This document shows positions 39,634 to 53,600 of a stretch of 64,000 bases of DNA, piece after piece. The position numbers were made by a program, and so were the translations under genes. The stretch is from contig JBBPTG010000140.1 of assembly GCA_038093975.1 (NCBI GenBank), positions 1 to 64,000 of the forward strand, read 5' to 3'. The DNA comes from Chalciporus piperatus. Lineage: Eukaryota > Basidiomycota > Agaricomycetes > Boletales > Boletaceae. The stretch's first letter is position 1. Every line of letters starts with the position of its first letter. The notes beneath the pieces were generated by a model. That model was not told the origin of the DNA, searched no databases, and saw only the letters and a program-made list of their open reading frames with translations.

Positions 39634-42600
39634 TCACAGAGCATGACCCCCAACCCAGGACTCGCCCGACAGACCCGAGTGGGCGCTCACAGGGCTCCAT
39701 GTCTCCTCTCCCTCCGATGATGATAGGGGAGCGCCACGGCCCGCTGCCAGATACGCCGCATTTGGAGCAGCAGCAGCAGAAGGCGTCGATGAGCCACCAG
39801 GGCTTTGATATGGGAACCGTTCCGAGAGACTATCAGGCGGAAATTGTTGCCGGAAGCTCTGCGACCCAGACCGAGAATGCAACGGTTGATGTCGAACTTG
39901 CATCTCGAACGACTCTGGCGGAGCTGTAGTCGTGAAAGCGACCAAAGTAGGGGAGCGTGCGCGCGAATACCCGAACTCTGGGACAGCCGGTATCGAGCTC
40001 GGTGAAGTAGTTCGCGAGGGCGCACGCTTCTCGGAAATCTCGCCGTCAGGATAACGGTAGAGTGACGGTGCCGCAGGAGAGGGTGGAGAAATGTCGGTTG
40101 GGGAGTAGTAAGAGACGTGGGATAACCGCGATGAGCCTTCTTGAACGATCGTGTCTGACGATCCCACGTGGAGGTGCGAAGCTGGGGGACGAACGACGTC
40201 GATGGAATCCATCGGTCGGGTCTTCTCATTGGCCTCAGCCTCGGGCTGAATAGCCGTTGGCTCGTACACTTGGGACAAAGTTAGCTCGGAAGCTGACCGC
40301 ACGTGTGGTTGGCGGAACATGGGAGCCGTTTCGATATCGGAGCCGTGTCCGTTCTTGGATGCCTTTCGATGCTTGATTCCCAACCGGTCCTTTAGGTCGC
40401 CGCTGACCCACATCTCTCGAACGATGTCCTTGTCCAGAGGTCCGTATGCCGAAGAGGCGAACTTGTAGAGGAAGCGTGGAGCTATTCGCGAAACGAGCGT
40501 GTCAGAATCTGTCCATGCTCGCGAGGAGCCCTCTGGTCGGCTTACCTAACGCAACCAAGACAGAGAAGACGACCGTGGACCAGAATGTGACATTGCTGAA
40601 AAGTACTTCCACTTCGTCCACGAACGAGGCAGTGGTCGAAAAGAAGTTGTTGGCTGGGAGGAACGAATAGATAACAACCCAAAGGATCATCACGAGCGAA
40701 GACCCGATGACGACGATCCACGTGATGAACGTCCAGCTAGATAATCCCAATAAGCACCCTTTTCAAGCTCATCGGAGGGGACCCGAAAAAGAAAGAACGC
40801 ACTAGTGGGTATTCATGCCAACGTAGGTATTCGCGGCAAAGATAGCGGCGATACCGACAGTGGTACCAAAGTCGGCCAAAGAGTCGATACCTTTGCCATT
40901 CCAGGACGTCGCGAGACCAAGGGACCAGACGAGGTATGGGATGAAGAAGACAACAGCGGATTGGTAGAGACCGTCTAGCATATATGACCAGAACTTCACC
41001 CGGGTATACTCTAGTCCGCGGATCCCTCGAATGTAAAGCTCAGGGAAGGCCAAGGCCGCCTTTGCATTGATGTCTTGGTCGAATGCTAATAGGGCGCACG
41101 TCAGGTGATCTAAGAATTCACAACCAAGGACATCGAAGAGGCACTTACCGCCAAGAACAATCACAGGCAACGAAGTGAAAATTAAGTTGTAAAGGAGGAT
41201 GAAACTGTAGTCGTAGAGGTATGTTGCGTCGAAGCTATCCAAGATTTAGCAAGACAAGTTATGGACACGACCATTTTCATGAAAAAGGCCAAGTTTACTC
41301 ACTAGCAGTAAAGCAGATACCAGAACATGGCCAACGTCCAGATCACATTCTACAACGATACCAAGTCAGCCAAGCGAGTCGTCTAGAATACAGAAAAAGT
41401 GACCAACCTTGTAAAAGAAGTTACTGTGCATGTCGGCGATACGCTGATACGACCAGCGCCCATGGACGAGAAGCAGCTTCGTCAGGAACCTGAACTGACC
41501 GAACGCGTAATCTGCTGACATCGCAGCCTGTGAACCTTCGTGACCCAACAACCCACAGCCAACGTTGGCTTCTTGGATCATCGCAACGTCGTTCGCACCA
41601 TCGCCAATAGATAGGGTCATCGCGTTCCTACCCTCCTTGACCTGAAAGGCGCATCAGACTCGCTTGCTTCATGGGAAAGAGCGACACAGGGAACGTACCA
41701 GCTTCACCGTCAAAGCCTTCTGCGCCGGCGAGACACGACAGCATACCACGGTCTCACATTGCGTACCAAGATTGAGGAACAAAGGCTTGATCTCAGGCGT
41801 CAACGCATGCCGCAGAGTGTCTCCATCGATAACAACAGCAAACGCAGCCTGCACCCCGGGGACGAAACCACGTTTACGCGGATCCAGCGACGGCGGACCT
41901 AACACGGACGCAATCTTGTTAAGGCCCGCTTCTATCTGCGCACGCGTTGCCTCGGGCGTGTCAGCCGAGAGAATCATGATCTCCATGTCTTGCTTCAGGA
42001 GATTACAACTGAACCCAATCTCGATTGCCGTTTGCAGCTTATCACCTGACAGAGAGGGAGGGGTGTCAGACCGTGGCGCGCCCGTACACAACACGAAAAT
42101 CGCCCCTTGCTCACCTGTAAGAATCCACAACTTGATACCTGCCCGATGAAGCGTCTCGATAGCCTCAGGCACGCCCTCCTGCAACTTGTCTTCCAATGCC
42201 GTTGCCCCAATCAAGAAAAGCTCCTGTTCGATGCTCGATGCCGCCTTCTCGACCTCCTCTTCCCTATTCACCGTCGCCGCAGTCGCCGCATCGTACCTCC
42301 TCACCCACATCAAGAATTGATCCTCCGTCAACACTCTATAGGCAATACAGAGCGTCCTCAGTCCTCCGTTCGCAAACGCATCCATGTCCTTGCTCGTCTT
42401 CGCCTTCAATCCCGGATCGGCAGTCGCCGAGAGACGCTCGTAGATGACCGAATCGGCACCCTTGCAGTAGAGGACGATCCGACCGTCAGGCGTGCGCACG
42501 ATAACGCTCATCCGCTTCCGCGAACTGTTAAACTCGAGCGTCTTCAAGAGGGTATACCGCTCAGGCTGACCCAACACCTCGATGTCGATCGCATCCTTCG

Positions 42601-45095
42601 ACTTGCCAACGAACGGAAACCCAACATCTCGCGCGACAGCCACCAACGCAGCCTCGTCCGGGGACTCTGCCTTGTATTCCAAGTACCAAGGCCTCTCCGC
42701 CTGATCCGGCTTCTCGGAGAGGACGGTATGACAAACGGCGAGCGCACGGAAAAAGGCAATGATATGCCCTGCTTGCTCTGATGACCGGTCTGCGAGATCT
42801 TCCGCGAGCTTGGGTGATACGAGAGTGAGCTTGTCGAGTTGAGCGTACCGGTTCTTGAACACCTTGGTGAGCTTGGACACCATGCTGTCTTTGAGTGTGG
42901 CAAGCTTGCGTGCAAGTTCTTCGGGCTCGACCGCGTCAGCTCTCCCTTCCCTCGTCGCAGCACCGCGTTGTGCCTCGGTGATGCCTTCTCCATAGACCGC
43001 TCCATTGATGGAGCACTTCTGGAACTCCATGACGTTCTGGGTGAGGGTACCTGTCTTGTCGGAGAAGACGTATTCGATCTGACCGAGGTCGTCAGAAATA
43101 CCCCAGTTCTTGGGAACACAAGCGGTGTCGAAAGGCTCGTAGTACATGTCGATGTCTTGGGCAATGAAGTAGGCTTGAATCGTCTTGACGATCTCGATAG
43201 ATATGAACAGAGAAACGGGGACAATGTTCTGGAACGCAATGAGACAGGAGCTACCGAATCGCTCGGATCTTCAGCAAGCAGTGATAAGGAGCGGCAAGAG
43301 ACTTACACAAAGGTGACGAGCGCGTTCAGTGCAGTAGAGTTCGTTGGGTCTACACCTGGTTCGTATATCTTGACGCTCGTGTTCGTCATGCCGTCCAGGA
43401 CACCGTAGACAACCGCGGAGACCGTGCATATGATGGTGAGGAACATGAAGTTGACGATGACGTTGAAGTTGGTTTCCTTCGCGATCTTGGATTGTTTCGA
43501 TGGTGTTATACCTCCATTCATGTAGATCTTGGTATCCGGTCCTGTGAAAACAACCAAACCAATAATCCAAGCTGTATTCCGCACTGTGCAGCCACGAAGG
43601 AGCAGTTCGTTGATCGTAACACCTTCCTTGCGAGGGGCTTCCGTGGCGGGGTCGGTGTACCGCAATACGCCAGTGTACAAGTACAGATTCTGGTGGGGTG
43701 GCTCCGACTCCAGGACGAAGGATGATTTCTCGATGTCTTCTTCGGAGGCGATGGCCGATGTCGCCTTGAGAGCTTTGCGTACCTTCAAGTTCGTCTCCCC
43801 ATCCAGGTTCTTCGTCTCGAGGTAGCAGAGACCATCCGGGTCCGACGTAGACAGCACCACGACGTCCGCTGGCACCTGCTCGTTCTCCCTTAGAAGCACA
43901 ACGTCCCCAACTTCCAGCTTCTTCCACAACGTCCTCTCCCATCTCGGGGTCCCAGTCGACCTCCTTCTCCAATCGATGACACCCAATGACGATCGAGAGG
44001 GTATGCTTGCCTGATAACCCGCGAGCGACGTATTGTTCACGCCCCAAGTGCCCGCTTCAGTCACCGGAGGCAACCCAGGAGGATACGTATGTGAATCCAC
44101 GCTCGCAATGTCCTCCAAATGTCTTCCACCAGCGCCCATCGGTCGTGGCAAGCTCTGCGTGCTCTCGTTTGGATCCATCGTGCTCATGCTGATTCTGTCC
44201 CCGTCTACACCCTTGCTCAATATGATCCGCATTCCTTCTCCCGCCTCTTTCTCGCGTAGCTTCTTAACGCCCTTGGTAACCTTTCCAGGTGCTTTGATCC
44301 CGAAAAATCGTTGGTACCATGGCCGAGGATCGAGTGGTAGATTAACGTTTCGCCAATCACCGAGACGGGTTACAGCGGAAGTGTTGACCTCTTCGTCCAG
44401 CTTTGCTCGGCGGTAGTCTTCTACGCCGTCTTTGACTGCGGTGACTGTAAGGATGAAGATGATAGGAATGGCGGCGGTTGAGGCGGAAGCAGCTCCGAAT
44501 ACGGGGAACACTTTGACGAGTTAGGACGAGAGGATGCTGACGAGCGCTCACTCACGTTGCAATATAACGAGCGCCAAAAAGAATATGTTGGCTATCCTGG
44601 AAAGATGTCAATCCGCAGCCACTCTGGCTTGGGAGGCAAAACCATACCGGTGGAATTGCTCAAAGAGGTTCTTGGGGAGGAACGTCAATAGAGTGTATCC
44701 TACACATGGTTAGGTAGATGGCAAGCATAGCTGGTTGACGACGTACTGCTCGTCCGTACTTTATTTCTCGCATACCACGCGATGGGCTGGCCGTTGTGGT
44801 CTACTTCCTCAGCGGACAGTGGGGAATTGACGTATATGTTTCTACGCTGACCGGGTATCTGTGGGCCTTGGGTTGCTTCTGATGCAGTTGAATCCGCAGT
44901 CTTTGGACGCTTTTCTCTTCTGAAAAACCGGGACCGCTTTTTCCTTGACTTCTCTGCGCGCAATTCTGAGCGTATTGACTCTGCGATGGTTGACGCTGCG
45001 GTGCGTACGGTGCGCAAGTGAAGGTCAGGGTCTATCGTGGCATCGTTGTCGTCGTCGTATTGATCTTGTTGAGGTTGACGCTTGAATAAAGACAT
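39634..45095 (-). CDS. P4-type ATPase, phospholipid flippase (Dnf1/Dnf2-like)
   Basis: It flips phospholipids to the cytosolic leaflet using ATP, probably at plasma membrane or late Golgi. Twelve exons give 1,605 aa: 44,747-45,095; 44,648-44,699; 44,556-44,596; 43,307-44,510; 42,115-43,250; 41,699-42,045; 41,408-41,641; 41,303-41,349; 41,149-41,234; 40,803-41,085; 40,546-40,736; 39,634-40,481. Key motifs: [20 protein letters not shown], the actuator DGET in [18 protein letters not shown], phosphorylation site [13 protein letters not shown], nucleotide binding [11 protein letters not shown], hinge [15 protein letters not shown], and late helices such as [18 protein letters not shown]. The ~270-residue C-terminal tail is S/P-rich and disordered. 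A partner Cdc50-type subunit would be expected elsewhere. The length fits the Dnf class. Confidence 0.93.
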
Positions 45096-46489
45096 GTCCT
45101 ATAAATCTCAAGTATGAACAGGGTATTCTGATATGGTCCTGAATACCGAGTACCAGCACGGAAGGACCGCAAGAAAAGAGGGTGGGGATGAGGAAGAGGT
45201 GGGGAGGGCACAGGTTAGATGACAGTGGCTTTGCGTCTGTTCGCAGCGAGGATACCTGGCGGTGTCTGAGCGCGTTTCCAATCAAAATCCAGACCCCAAG
45301 CACCGGCCCCCGTCACCGCCGTCGTCAATGTCAAACAATACCGCCAAGTCAACTACAAGCTAACGTCGGACATGTTGATGCTCTCAAATATTCAGTCAAA
45401 TACCCTTCAATACGTCCTGTGGCCTCAACACTGCGCACTTCAAAGTCGGTGACACTGAAACGTGTGGCACAAACAAGATGTCTGATTTAGGCGGCTGTGA
45501 GTTCAAGTCCAGCGGCGAAGTTATCTCTTGGGCTGCCGGTGCTTAGCAGGACAAAAAGATCCAACATACATAGGTAAGAGGCTGTTCAAATAAAAGCCTG
45601 AGATAGCAATTGTGCCCAATGCCAGTGGTTTTGACTTGAAATGATGAAGAAACCGTTCGGTTCAGCTCCTCCGAGTCGCCGAGGCACATGATGGCGCCAA
45701 CGCATAATACCCGGGGCTGGAAGAAATTCGCGAGATTACAGTAGGCACAGTTAATGCGAGACATTGTTAAGTTCTAACAGATGTTATGATGCTAGCTTCA
45801 GGAGTACCTAGGGGAGACTTGGGTTAGTTGGAGTAGTGCCAGTGCTGATGAAACCAAACCCAACGTTCAGTTGGGAATGTGAAATGAAGAGCCTCCTACC
45901 TAATCGCATCGGAGGCCTGTGAAGACTTTGGAAGAATGCTAGATTGTAAGCCTGCTGGCTTACTCAGGTCCCTTAACTAATGCATATACCGTCCGCGATA
46001 CTGAATGGTACTCATTCAGTACTAATCTCTGCCTTTTGGCGTAGTGGCGGTTCGGTGTGCGGCGGTCGGGGTGCTTACATAGATGTTACTCGACCGAGGA
46101 ATCGGCATCAGAAATGTCCAACCCCTCGTCTGAGCAAGCTCAAGCATCTCGTAGTCAAAGAAACGATAATCTAGTGACAGTGGTCAGGAGGAGCACTCGG
46201 TTGGTTAAATATGTCACCTGACCAAAACGCGGTACGCGACTGACATATCATTGTCATTGAAAGTGGACTTGCTCAGGTTAATATTATTTAAATGCTCTCG
46301 AGCGAGTTCAAATTCACCACCTCGTGCACCTCCACAGCACAAAGAAAGAGCGAGAGAAAGGAATCCCAGGTTAGTAGAACAATGCCACTTCACAGAGTCT
46401 GACATGTGTGGACTCTATAGTCGATTTCCTCGGAGGATAAATAGACCGAGAGCCTCCCCATCCAATTTCCTGCTCTTTCCGTGCTAAAC
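45096..46489. other. Divergent intergenic region (flippase / FunK1)
   Basis: About 1.4 kb upstream of both genes. No coding sequence, RNA gene or repeat could be supported. Confidence 0.5.
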
Positions 46490-48960
46490 ATGTCCTCACA
46501 TCACCGGGCAGAAACCCCTCCTCTTTCTAGCGCAACTCGGGACGCACAACTCGTGTCACTCCCGCGGACCGAATCAACGCCAGTGATGAAAAAGCAGGCT
46601 GGTCATGCCCCGTTTGCGTCCGAGGTCCCTGAAGACCTCAACAAAATCAGGATCACACTCGCACTCGAGATGACCGGTCACTGGGTGGGCCCAATGCCCG
46701 TCAATGACTTTCTCGATGAATTCCTTCCCGTGGCCTCCTCGGGGCAAGGTCCATCACTTCCCGAGGATCCTTTCCAACAAATGCTCAGCCAGTCGTCAGA
46801 AAGGAATCGCTGCACCTCCTTCGTAAGGACCCATCCATTCATATCTCATCGCGGTGTTGTTGAGCAGATCCACTTTGCAGATCCGTGCCATAGAAGGCTG
46901 GATGCCTGGGTTCGTCGCCGTTGACGCCAGCAACAGGGCCGACGCAGCCAAGAAGCTCAAACCGGATGTCTCTGTCTATCGTGCAGGCGATCAAGTGCCC
47001 AGTGGCACGAACTTTTCGCAGATGGAGTTATGGATAGAATTCAAAGGGAACACGAGCGAACTGCCCTTCCGAGATCTTGAACAACCGTCTGCTGACGCGT
47101 CTGACGAGCAAACCACTTTCACGCCAGAGACAAAACGTGCCCGAGGGGCGCGTGGCCAGCTTATAAGCTACGCCGTCACCCACCACTCCCGCCAATTCCG
47201 TCATTTCTCGTTCTCCATCTTCATCGCCGACAATCTCGCTCGTTTTCTCCGATGGGACCAAGTTGGAACCATCGTCACAGCTGCGTTCGATTTTCATGAA
47301 CATCCAGATATCATGGCCTCCTTTCTTTGGAGATTCTCTCATCTCTCAGATGCCCAACGCGGTTACGATATGTCAGTTCGGCCTGCCGACCTTACCTCAG
47401 ATGTCGCTCGGCGTGTTACGAAGGGGCTCGGCCTCGACGGTGCAGAAACTCCGTTGTTCGAGTACGATCTACCCGGCCTGTCTGGGAAGGGTCGCGGCTA
47501 TGGCCCTTTCCCACCACCCTCCTCGGACCCGCTGGTCGCTCGTGGTACACGCGCCCTTCCTATATTTTTCATTCCGGACCAACAACCTCAGTATGAGAAT
47601 GTTACCACTCATGCTGAGCCCAGGATTCCTCATAGCTCAGAGGAAGCATCTCCATGGGAGAGAGAAGGTGTCGTGTTTTTGAAGGACGCGTGGCTTTTCC
47701 TCTCGAACGATCCAGACACCAAGATGATGCGCGAACACGAGATATATGAGTTGCTCCACGAGAAAAAGACGCCCAACATCCCGAAGCACGTCGCTGGTGG
47801 TGATGTACCAGGAGGCATGACGCAAACGCAAGACTTCCGCCACGCCGACTGGTTGGGCGTCACCGTCAAGGTGAAGCCCTCCCAACATTACAGGCTTGTG
47901 CTCGGCGTCGTCGGACGTCCGCTCACCAAGTTCAAATGCACCAAAGAACTCGTTCAAGCTATCTATGATGCCATGCAAGGTGCGTTTGTGATATTCCTCT
48001 TGGAATTGGGGTTTTGCTGACATTCGCATGATCAGCTCATTGGTACGCGTACGAAATGGTGTGAATCCTGCATCGAGACATCAGTGTTGGCAACATCCTC
48101 ATTACAGCTGACGGCCGTGGCTTGTTAATCGACTGGGAAATGGGGAAGGTGCTTGACGAAGTCGGAGCCCAACAGTATGATCGCGCGGTAAGCCCGTTTG
48201 AGCTGGTGGCAGTCGGTGCATGCTCATAACGCCTTTTGTACAGGGCACATGGCAGTTCATGTCAGCGGCTCTCTTGAGGAACGCTCACAAAATGCACACA
48301 CTTTCCGACGATATCGAATCCTTCATCCACGTCATCGGATGGCTCATCATTCGACTTATTCCTTCCACCGAGCGCTTTCACTCCGGATTACGGGCTTACC
48401 GCATGAAGATGTTCGATGGTGCGGATTACCAAATAAAAGGACATATCTATGGTGGGCAGACGAAACAAATGGTCCTCGGTGCAGGGGCATATCCTGGTAG
48501 CCACTTCGAGTTCACACGACCAACTCCGCTCTCCTCCCTTCTGCGCACTCTCTGTAAACCATTCAAATCGTGGTATTCTTGGAATCCCCCAGATGAAGAC
48601 CAATTCAAGATGACCCCCTTGGAAGATGAAGATGAATTAACATTAGCGTGCCGGCGGATTGAGATCAAAGAGTATGATCAAGCCGTGGAACGCCTCAAGT
48701 CCTCGACATGGTTCATCGACACCATTGGGGCTGCTTTGGCCGAAGCTGGTTGGCCGGAGGACGACGGGGCTGACGAAACTGTTTACCCACCTTCCACAGG
48801 GTTGATAACGGAGTTCCATGAGCAACCGAGGACGAGCCGGCTGTTGACTTCACCGAGCCAGTTTGCCAACTCGACATGCTCATCAGGGGGTTCGACTCGG
48901 AAGCGTCGCGCATCGAGTCCGACTACCGAGCCCGGTGCAAAACGTCATCGTGGGTGCTAG
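46490..48960 (+). pseudogene. FunK1 fungal-type protein kinase with in-frame stop before HRD
   Basis: A FunK1 (Pkinase_fungal) kinase, a family expanded in agaricomycetes. Exons: 46,490-46,822; 46,881-47,979; 48,036-48,187; 48,244-48,960, equal to 767 codons. The N-lobe region includes ELWIEFKGN and GARGQLISYAVTHHSRQFRHF. The catalytic loop [12 protein letters not shown] and the DFG-equivalent LLIDWEMGK lie in exon 3. The tail ends with a basic motif (KRRASSPTTEPGAKRHR), perhaps a nuclear signal. The codon at 48,062-48,064 is TGA (YAYEMV stop ILHRD), where the paralogue at the right edge has TTG. Unless this codon is spliced out or read through, the protein ends before the catalytic loop. The rest is undamaged, so the loss looks recent; a sequencing error is possible. 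Confidence 0.8.
46881..48960. repeat. Left member of an inverted FunK1 gene pair
   Basis: Its 3' portion, introns included, corresponds in inverted orientation to 62,955-64,000. Divergence is clearly larger than between the helicase copies, so this pair is older. Confidence 0.65.
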
Positions 48961-49747
48961 TGCACCGCTCACGTCGAGCTCTCATACGACTACTTGATTT
49001 ATCTCTATGTTATCGTTGCAATACTTATACCCCAACCTTCCGTATCATTTCCGAATGCGCCATCAACTAAGACACATGCCGAAGTGCATCCAGTGATATC
49101 AATAACACAACTCACCGCAATCAACTCCAAATGAGCCTATATCATAGTGGTATTTAGAGTCTGGACCTTAGACTGGGTCAGTAAACCTTCGACTCGCTGA
49201 TGCCTGCATGTCCCGGCCATGTTTTGCCGTTCGTTCTACTTACTACTTATGCTTGAACTCTTTTTCTTATGTATATCAACTTACTCCTATGCTCGCTCGA
49301 AGGGTGAACGGCTGTCTCCATCGCTTGGGTCTATCTCGGGGAGACCATGACTGGTGCTCGTCGTACATGCTCGGATAAGACAAGCTCTTCAAGTCTCGAG
49401 GCCGGGCCGATTTCCGGACGGACGAACGAACATTATGCGGCCCCAGATTTTCTGATAAGGCCTAGTATAATGGAAGTTATCTCTAGTGCGTTATTTTATA
49501 AGGACCTTGAAACGAGTTGCAACGGACTTGTAAACTAGCACTTAGTACTAGTAGATGGTCTACTACAAAGTTGTTGAGTAACATTGATATTGATCAATCG
49601 ATCACATTCGCCATGTCACAAAAATGGACATGGTTGTCGTTTTGACATCGACATTCTGTGCATAGTACCATCCTGCCGACCTCATATCCATCCTATCGCC
49701 GTCCCCTTTCGAACTCGCCACTCACCTTCGTTTCTGTGCTTCCTACA
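48961..49747. other. Intergenic region, no supported gene
   Basis: It holds the FunK1 3' UTR and the RNase H promoter. It is AT-rich around 49,000-49,080 and 49,470-49,600. Nothing else was recognised. Confidence 0.5.
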
Positions 49748-50607
49748 ATGTCCACATGTGCCAAAGACTCGAGTGGTGACACTCGTCTTTACACACCCTG
49801 CTCGAGCCTCACAGCTGAGCTCGTCAAAACATGCACATTTTGTGGTGAATTCTGTGCCGCATGCTGCTTCCACAAAAGAATCGTGTGTCACCATCGTCTC
49901 ATCGTGTACACGGATGGTTCTTGCACCGATAACGGCAAGGCAGGTGCAGTCTCGGGTCTTGGTATTGCGTTCGGCGTCTCGAAGGGAGATCTAGCCGATG
50001 AAGATTCAGGACGTCATCAGTTTTCTATCCCTGTGGATGATAGGATTGATTCGGGAGGGAATAGGACGAGTCAACGCGCTGAACTTCTCGCGGCTCTTCA
50101 TGGACTGCGGAAGGTCTGTGATTACAAGGCATCAAATCTCGCGGACAAAGCCGCCCATCGGCGAACGCATCACCTTCGGGAATCAGAGCAGTCGGAGATC
50201 GTCATCACAACGGACTCGGAGTATGTGGTCAAAGGGATGACGGAGTGGTTACCCACCTGGAAGGTGAGTAAAATTGCTTTTTGTCCATCTTGGAATGTCC
50301 TCGTTGTCGATGAAAAAATTGATGATGAACTCGGACGCTCGATCTGTACTCTCGAAAGAGAAACAATTTTCGGAACGCGAACGGTCGACGTCCGTCGAAT
50401 ATCGATCTTTTCCGCAGCTTGGACGAAGAGGTCGAAAGACGAGAGCGTGAGCATGATATCAAAGTCAAGTTTTGGCATGTCTACAGAGAATACAACACCA
50501 TCGCTGATGGGCTCGCCAAACGCGGCTCATCCATCGCCGCTCGTGCCGAAGATGATGGTGGCGTCGAGGCCATCACAGCCTTGCTACAGGTTGTACATGT
50601 ATTGTAA
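49748..50607 (+). CDS. Stand-alone RNase H (type 1) protein
   Basis: It cleaves RNA in RNA:DNA hybrids. Exons 49,748-50,263 and 50,359-50,607 give 254 aa; the 95-nt intron starts GTGAGT. The carboxylates of the DEDD site are visible: Asp in LIVYTDGSCTDNGKAG, Glu in SQRAELLAALHGLR, Asp in ITTDSEYVVKGM, and the late Asp in NTIADGLAKRG. A Cys-rich stretch (CTFCGEFCAACCFHKRIVC) precedes the domain and may bind zinc. The downstream part (LFRSLDEEVERREREHDIKV) is helical, and the C-terminus is short. The start is the first ATG in frame. No reverse transcriptase is attached, so this is probably a host gene of a common agaricomycete type rather than a transposon piece. Confidence 0.82.
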
Positions 50608-53600
50608 TGTGGTTTGGGTCTCGGTCACGGATGCAAATTCGGTAGGTTTATTGGTTTTATTCCCAGCAGTGACGTTTGACTGCTGACTGAACGCTCAGAA
50701 CAGAGTATTCGCGATGGCAGCCTTCGGCACAGCGTGTGCAGGCTTCACTAAATTGCGTTCTGTAGGCGCAATTTGTTGAGGGTGCAATGTATTCGTTTTT
50801 GCCTATGTATCAGATATCTTGCTCGCAGACGTCCTTTGCGTTCGTTTATATTCCAAGCTGTCGGCAACCAAGGCTGTCTTCAGTATTTGGTGAGTTATCT
50901 GAAAGGCTCAACTACTTAAGGCTTCTTCCTAAAGGGACTCCACCGTATTACCCTCTTCACATCCCCATAAGCGTACGTCGGACACCACGCATTACCAGAA
51001 CGTGAAATCTAGCATCGATCACCAACTTCCCAACCTACAACCCCTCCCCCCGTTGAACACCCTTCTGCGAAGCCATCCGGCGGCTTCGGCTGCCGCCGCC
51101 TCCATCACGCATATGGTGCCTCACTGCAGAATTCTCTTTTTTTATTTTTATTTTTACCTCCGCATGCTCCTAGAGCTTATGGGAAGATGCACCCGGGACT
51201 TCTCCGATCTCTGTAGCTCGCCTTTCACACCGACCTTGGCCGCTCATTCGAGCTCGACAACCACCCCGACGACGACCAGATTTTGATGGCCCTTAGAAAG
51301 ATGAGCGACCTTGTGGGCTACGACATGCATAACCTTTGCTTTGCAACACTCTGCTTATGACACCAAGTCAGATACAAGGGGGAATCCAGGTGAAGCCAGT
51401 GTGAAGTCGTACCACCTGGTCGCAGCCATGCAATTCATTTTGATTCCGGTCCGTGTCAGTGATCGGGACCATGTGGGCTGTCGAGGATGAACACACGAAT
51501 CAAATAACGTCGACAGATGTCAGCGTGGTGGATGAATCCGCTCGCCTGGATTACTACACACTTTGGGGAGTTCGCATTGCGTAAGAGACGGTCAGACGTC
51601 GACACTGAGTCAAGACACTTCTGGTTTGATCAGCGCCACCTTTTTTACACAGGATGTCAGGAACGTGAACTGTGTGAATGCTTCCTTGTTTGAATGTACA
51701 GTCACAGCCAACAGAAGCGCATTGTTTCAACCTATGCTTGTGTACCCTGGTATCTGAAACATTACAATTCGCAGTCAAAGTTCATTGGGAGTCGATGGGT
51801 TTCCATGAGTCCCCCATCTCTTCGGCGAGATGGATGGGACTCATTCGTCTGCATAATTGCAGTTTCCCAGCTCCTGACAATGGATCCCAGGCGCCACGGG
51901 GCGAAGGGGAGCCAATGAAGCAGGTCGTGAGGGAGCCGATTCTCACCCGCCGTTAATTGCGGGGCCCGATTCGAGACAACCTCAGCCAAGAGCGGTGATC
52001 TCGATGTAAGGTTGTGTACAAGGTGGGTAATTGATGAATCGAGCATAGCTAAGCATTTGCCTGCATTTGCTTGTTCATTTCAATTGTCCTCCATGAACCC
52101 TTTGACACTGACAGGCATATTGACAGCAGATGGCATCACCCCCTGTCACATCCGCCGATGTCAAATCCCCAGTAATCTCCACCGATTTCCCCCGCCGTGA
52201 TGTTGCCTGATCGGTGCCCGCCTTGCGCGTAGTTTTCAGTGCGAGTAATCATTCGACCTCGCTCCCGAGATTACGACCTAGCCGCGAGCCCCACCTGTTT
52301 CATTCATGAGAGTGATCATACGTACTTCTCTTCGGCAGATGGCTCATCCCAATAGGTCAATAGGGTTCCTCAATTGCAAAATGGACAAGCTCGACACCGA
52401 GTTGGTTTCATCGCTATGATCGTATTTGACGACAAGGGGATGTTCGTCAGATCTTCGAATGATACACGTGTCGTGGCACGTTCAAAGTTCAGATACATAC
52501 GTGTTCCATTCGATTCCGTGCCTATGGTTCTCTCGTCCACCGCGCATCCCCTGTCAACACGGCGAGAACGTGTCATCTCTATTGCAAATGCAACGAGAAG
52601 AATAGAAGGAGACATGGAAAGATACCCATTGTTTGGAAAGAAGGAACGACAACCTGACCTTGGCACTTTCCTCGAGGTTGAAAGAGGGGCGATATCGCGC
52701 AATCCTCACGCCACGAACGATGTACCGTGTAAACCTAGTCCTATCGATTTGGCAAGTAGAGCGACACGTGAAGGGTGGATAGTATGGCGTTCGTGGTAGG
52801 TGTTCCCATGCTAGGCTTGTTTTCGTTCTAGAAGACATCCTCGTGTATGTTCGGAATATGGGATGGGAAGGTTGAGGCGATCAGCGTGAGTGTGTGTAGT
52901 ATGTACCCGTGTCCTCCCGACTCCCGAGGGGGTTCCCGGTTGTACGGATTGGGAACGAGCTTGTATCTAAATCAAGACCTTGAGTGGGTCGTGGAGTAGT
53001 CCGAAAATAATCCCTGGGACGACTCGGAGGATGGTTGGACGAGTTTGATCGGAATGTCTCGTTCATCGAAGCGGGTCACACCGGGTAAGTGACCAGCACT
53101 CGTAGTAAACACAGGGGCTATTTGCGTTTCCAGGGACCTGCAAGGGTGTATTATAGGCGCTGTACTTGGCGTCCTTCGAATTCTCCAGGAACGACTAATC
53201 TGACGGGACTTGTCTGTGAAAGAGCCAATGCCATCCCACCTATATGAATCGGGTGTTCCATCAGCCCCCCACTGCCAGCCCTCAGCAGTTTTGAAATCGA
53301 GGGTAGGTACCCGGACCCACATACCCAGTCAACCGATGTCAGCAGACCACAACTAGTACTACCGATCACAAGCATTGAGCTGCTTCGGGCCTCGTTGGCT
53401 GTATCTGTTGATATACGTTTGATGAGATCGTGACCCAATGGCCTAGTAAAATCCACCACCGGTATTGAGAACTGGCCTGACCTATTTTTGTCGTCATCCA
53501 AAGCATAAGGATATAGTTGTGGGATGCATCCTGAGATGCATCATACATAAGTGTACTGTGCACTGTGATGCTGGTAGCTTGTGCTTGTCCATTCCGCTGC

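Noticed and set aside
45483..45525. tRNA-like box B word (gttcaagtc)
   Set aside because: No matching A box at the right distance and no acceptor stem could be paired, so no tRNA is called. No other tRNA was found by eye.
50359..50607. RNase H as part of a retrotransposon
   Set aside because: No reverse transcriptase, gag or integrase is adjacent, and the gene has an intron and its own start, so a host gene is the better reading.
52374..52799. 141-codon plus-strand open frame
   Set aside because: It begins with TTG, not ATG, has no recognisable motif, and an equally long frame runs on the other strand. It is more likely chance.
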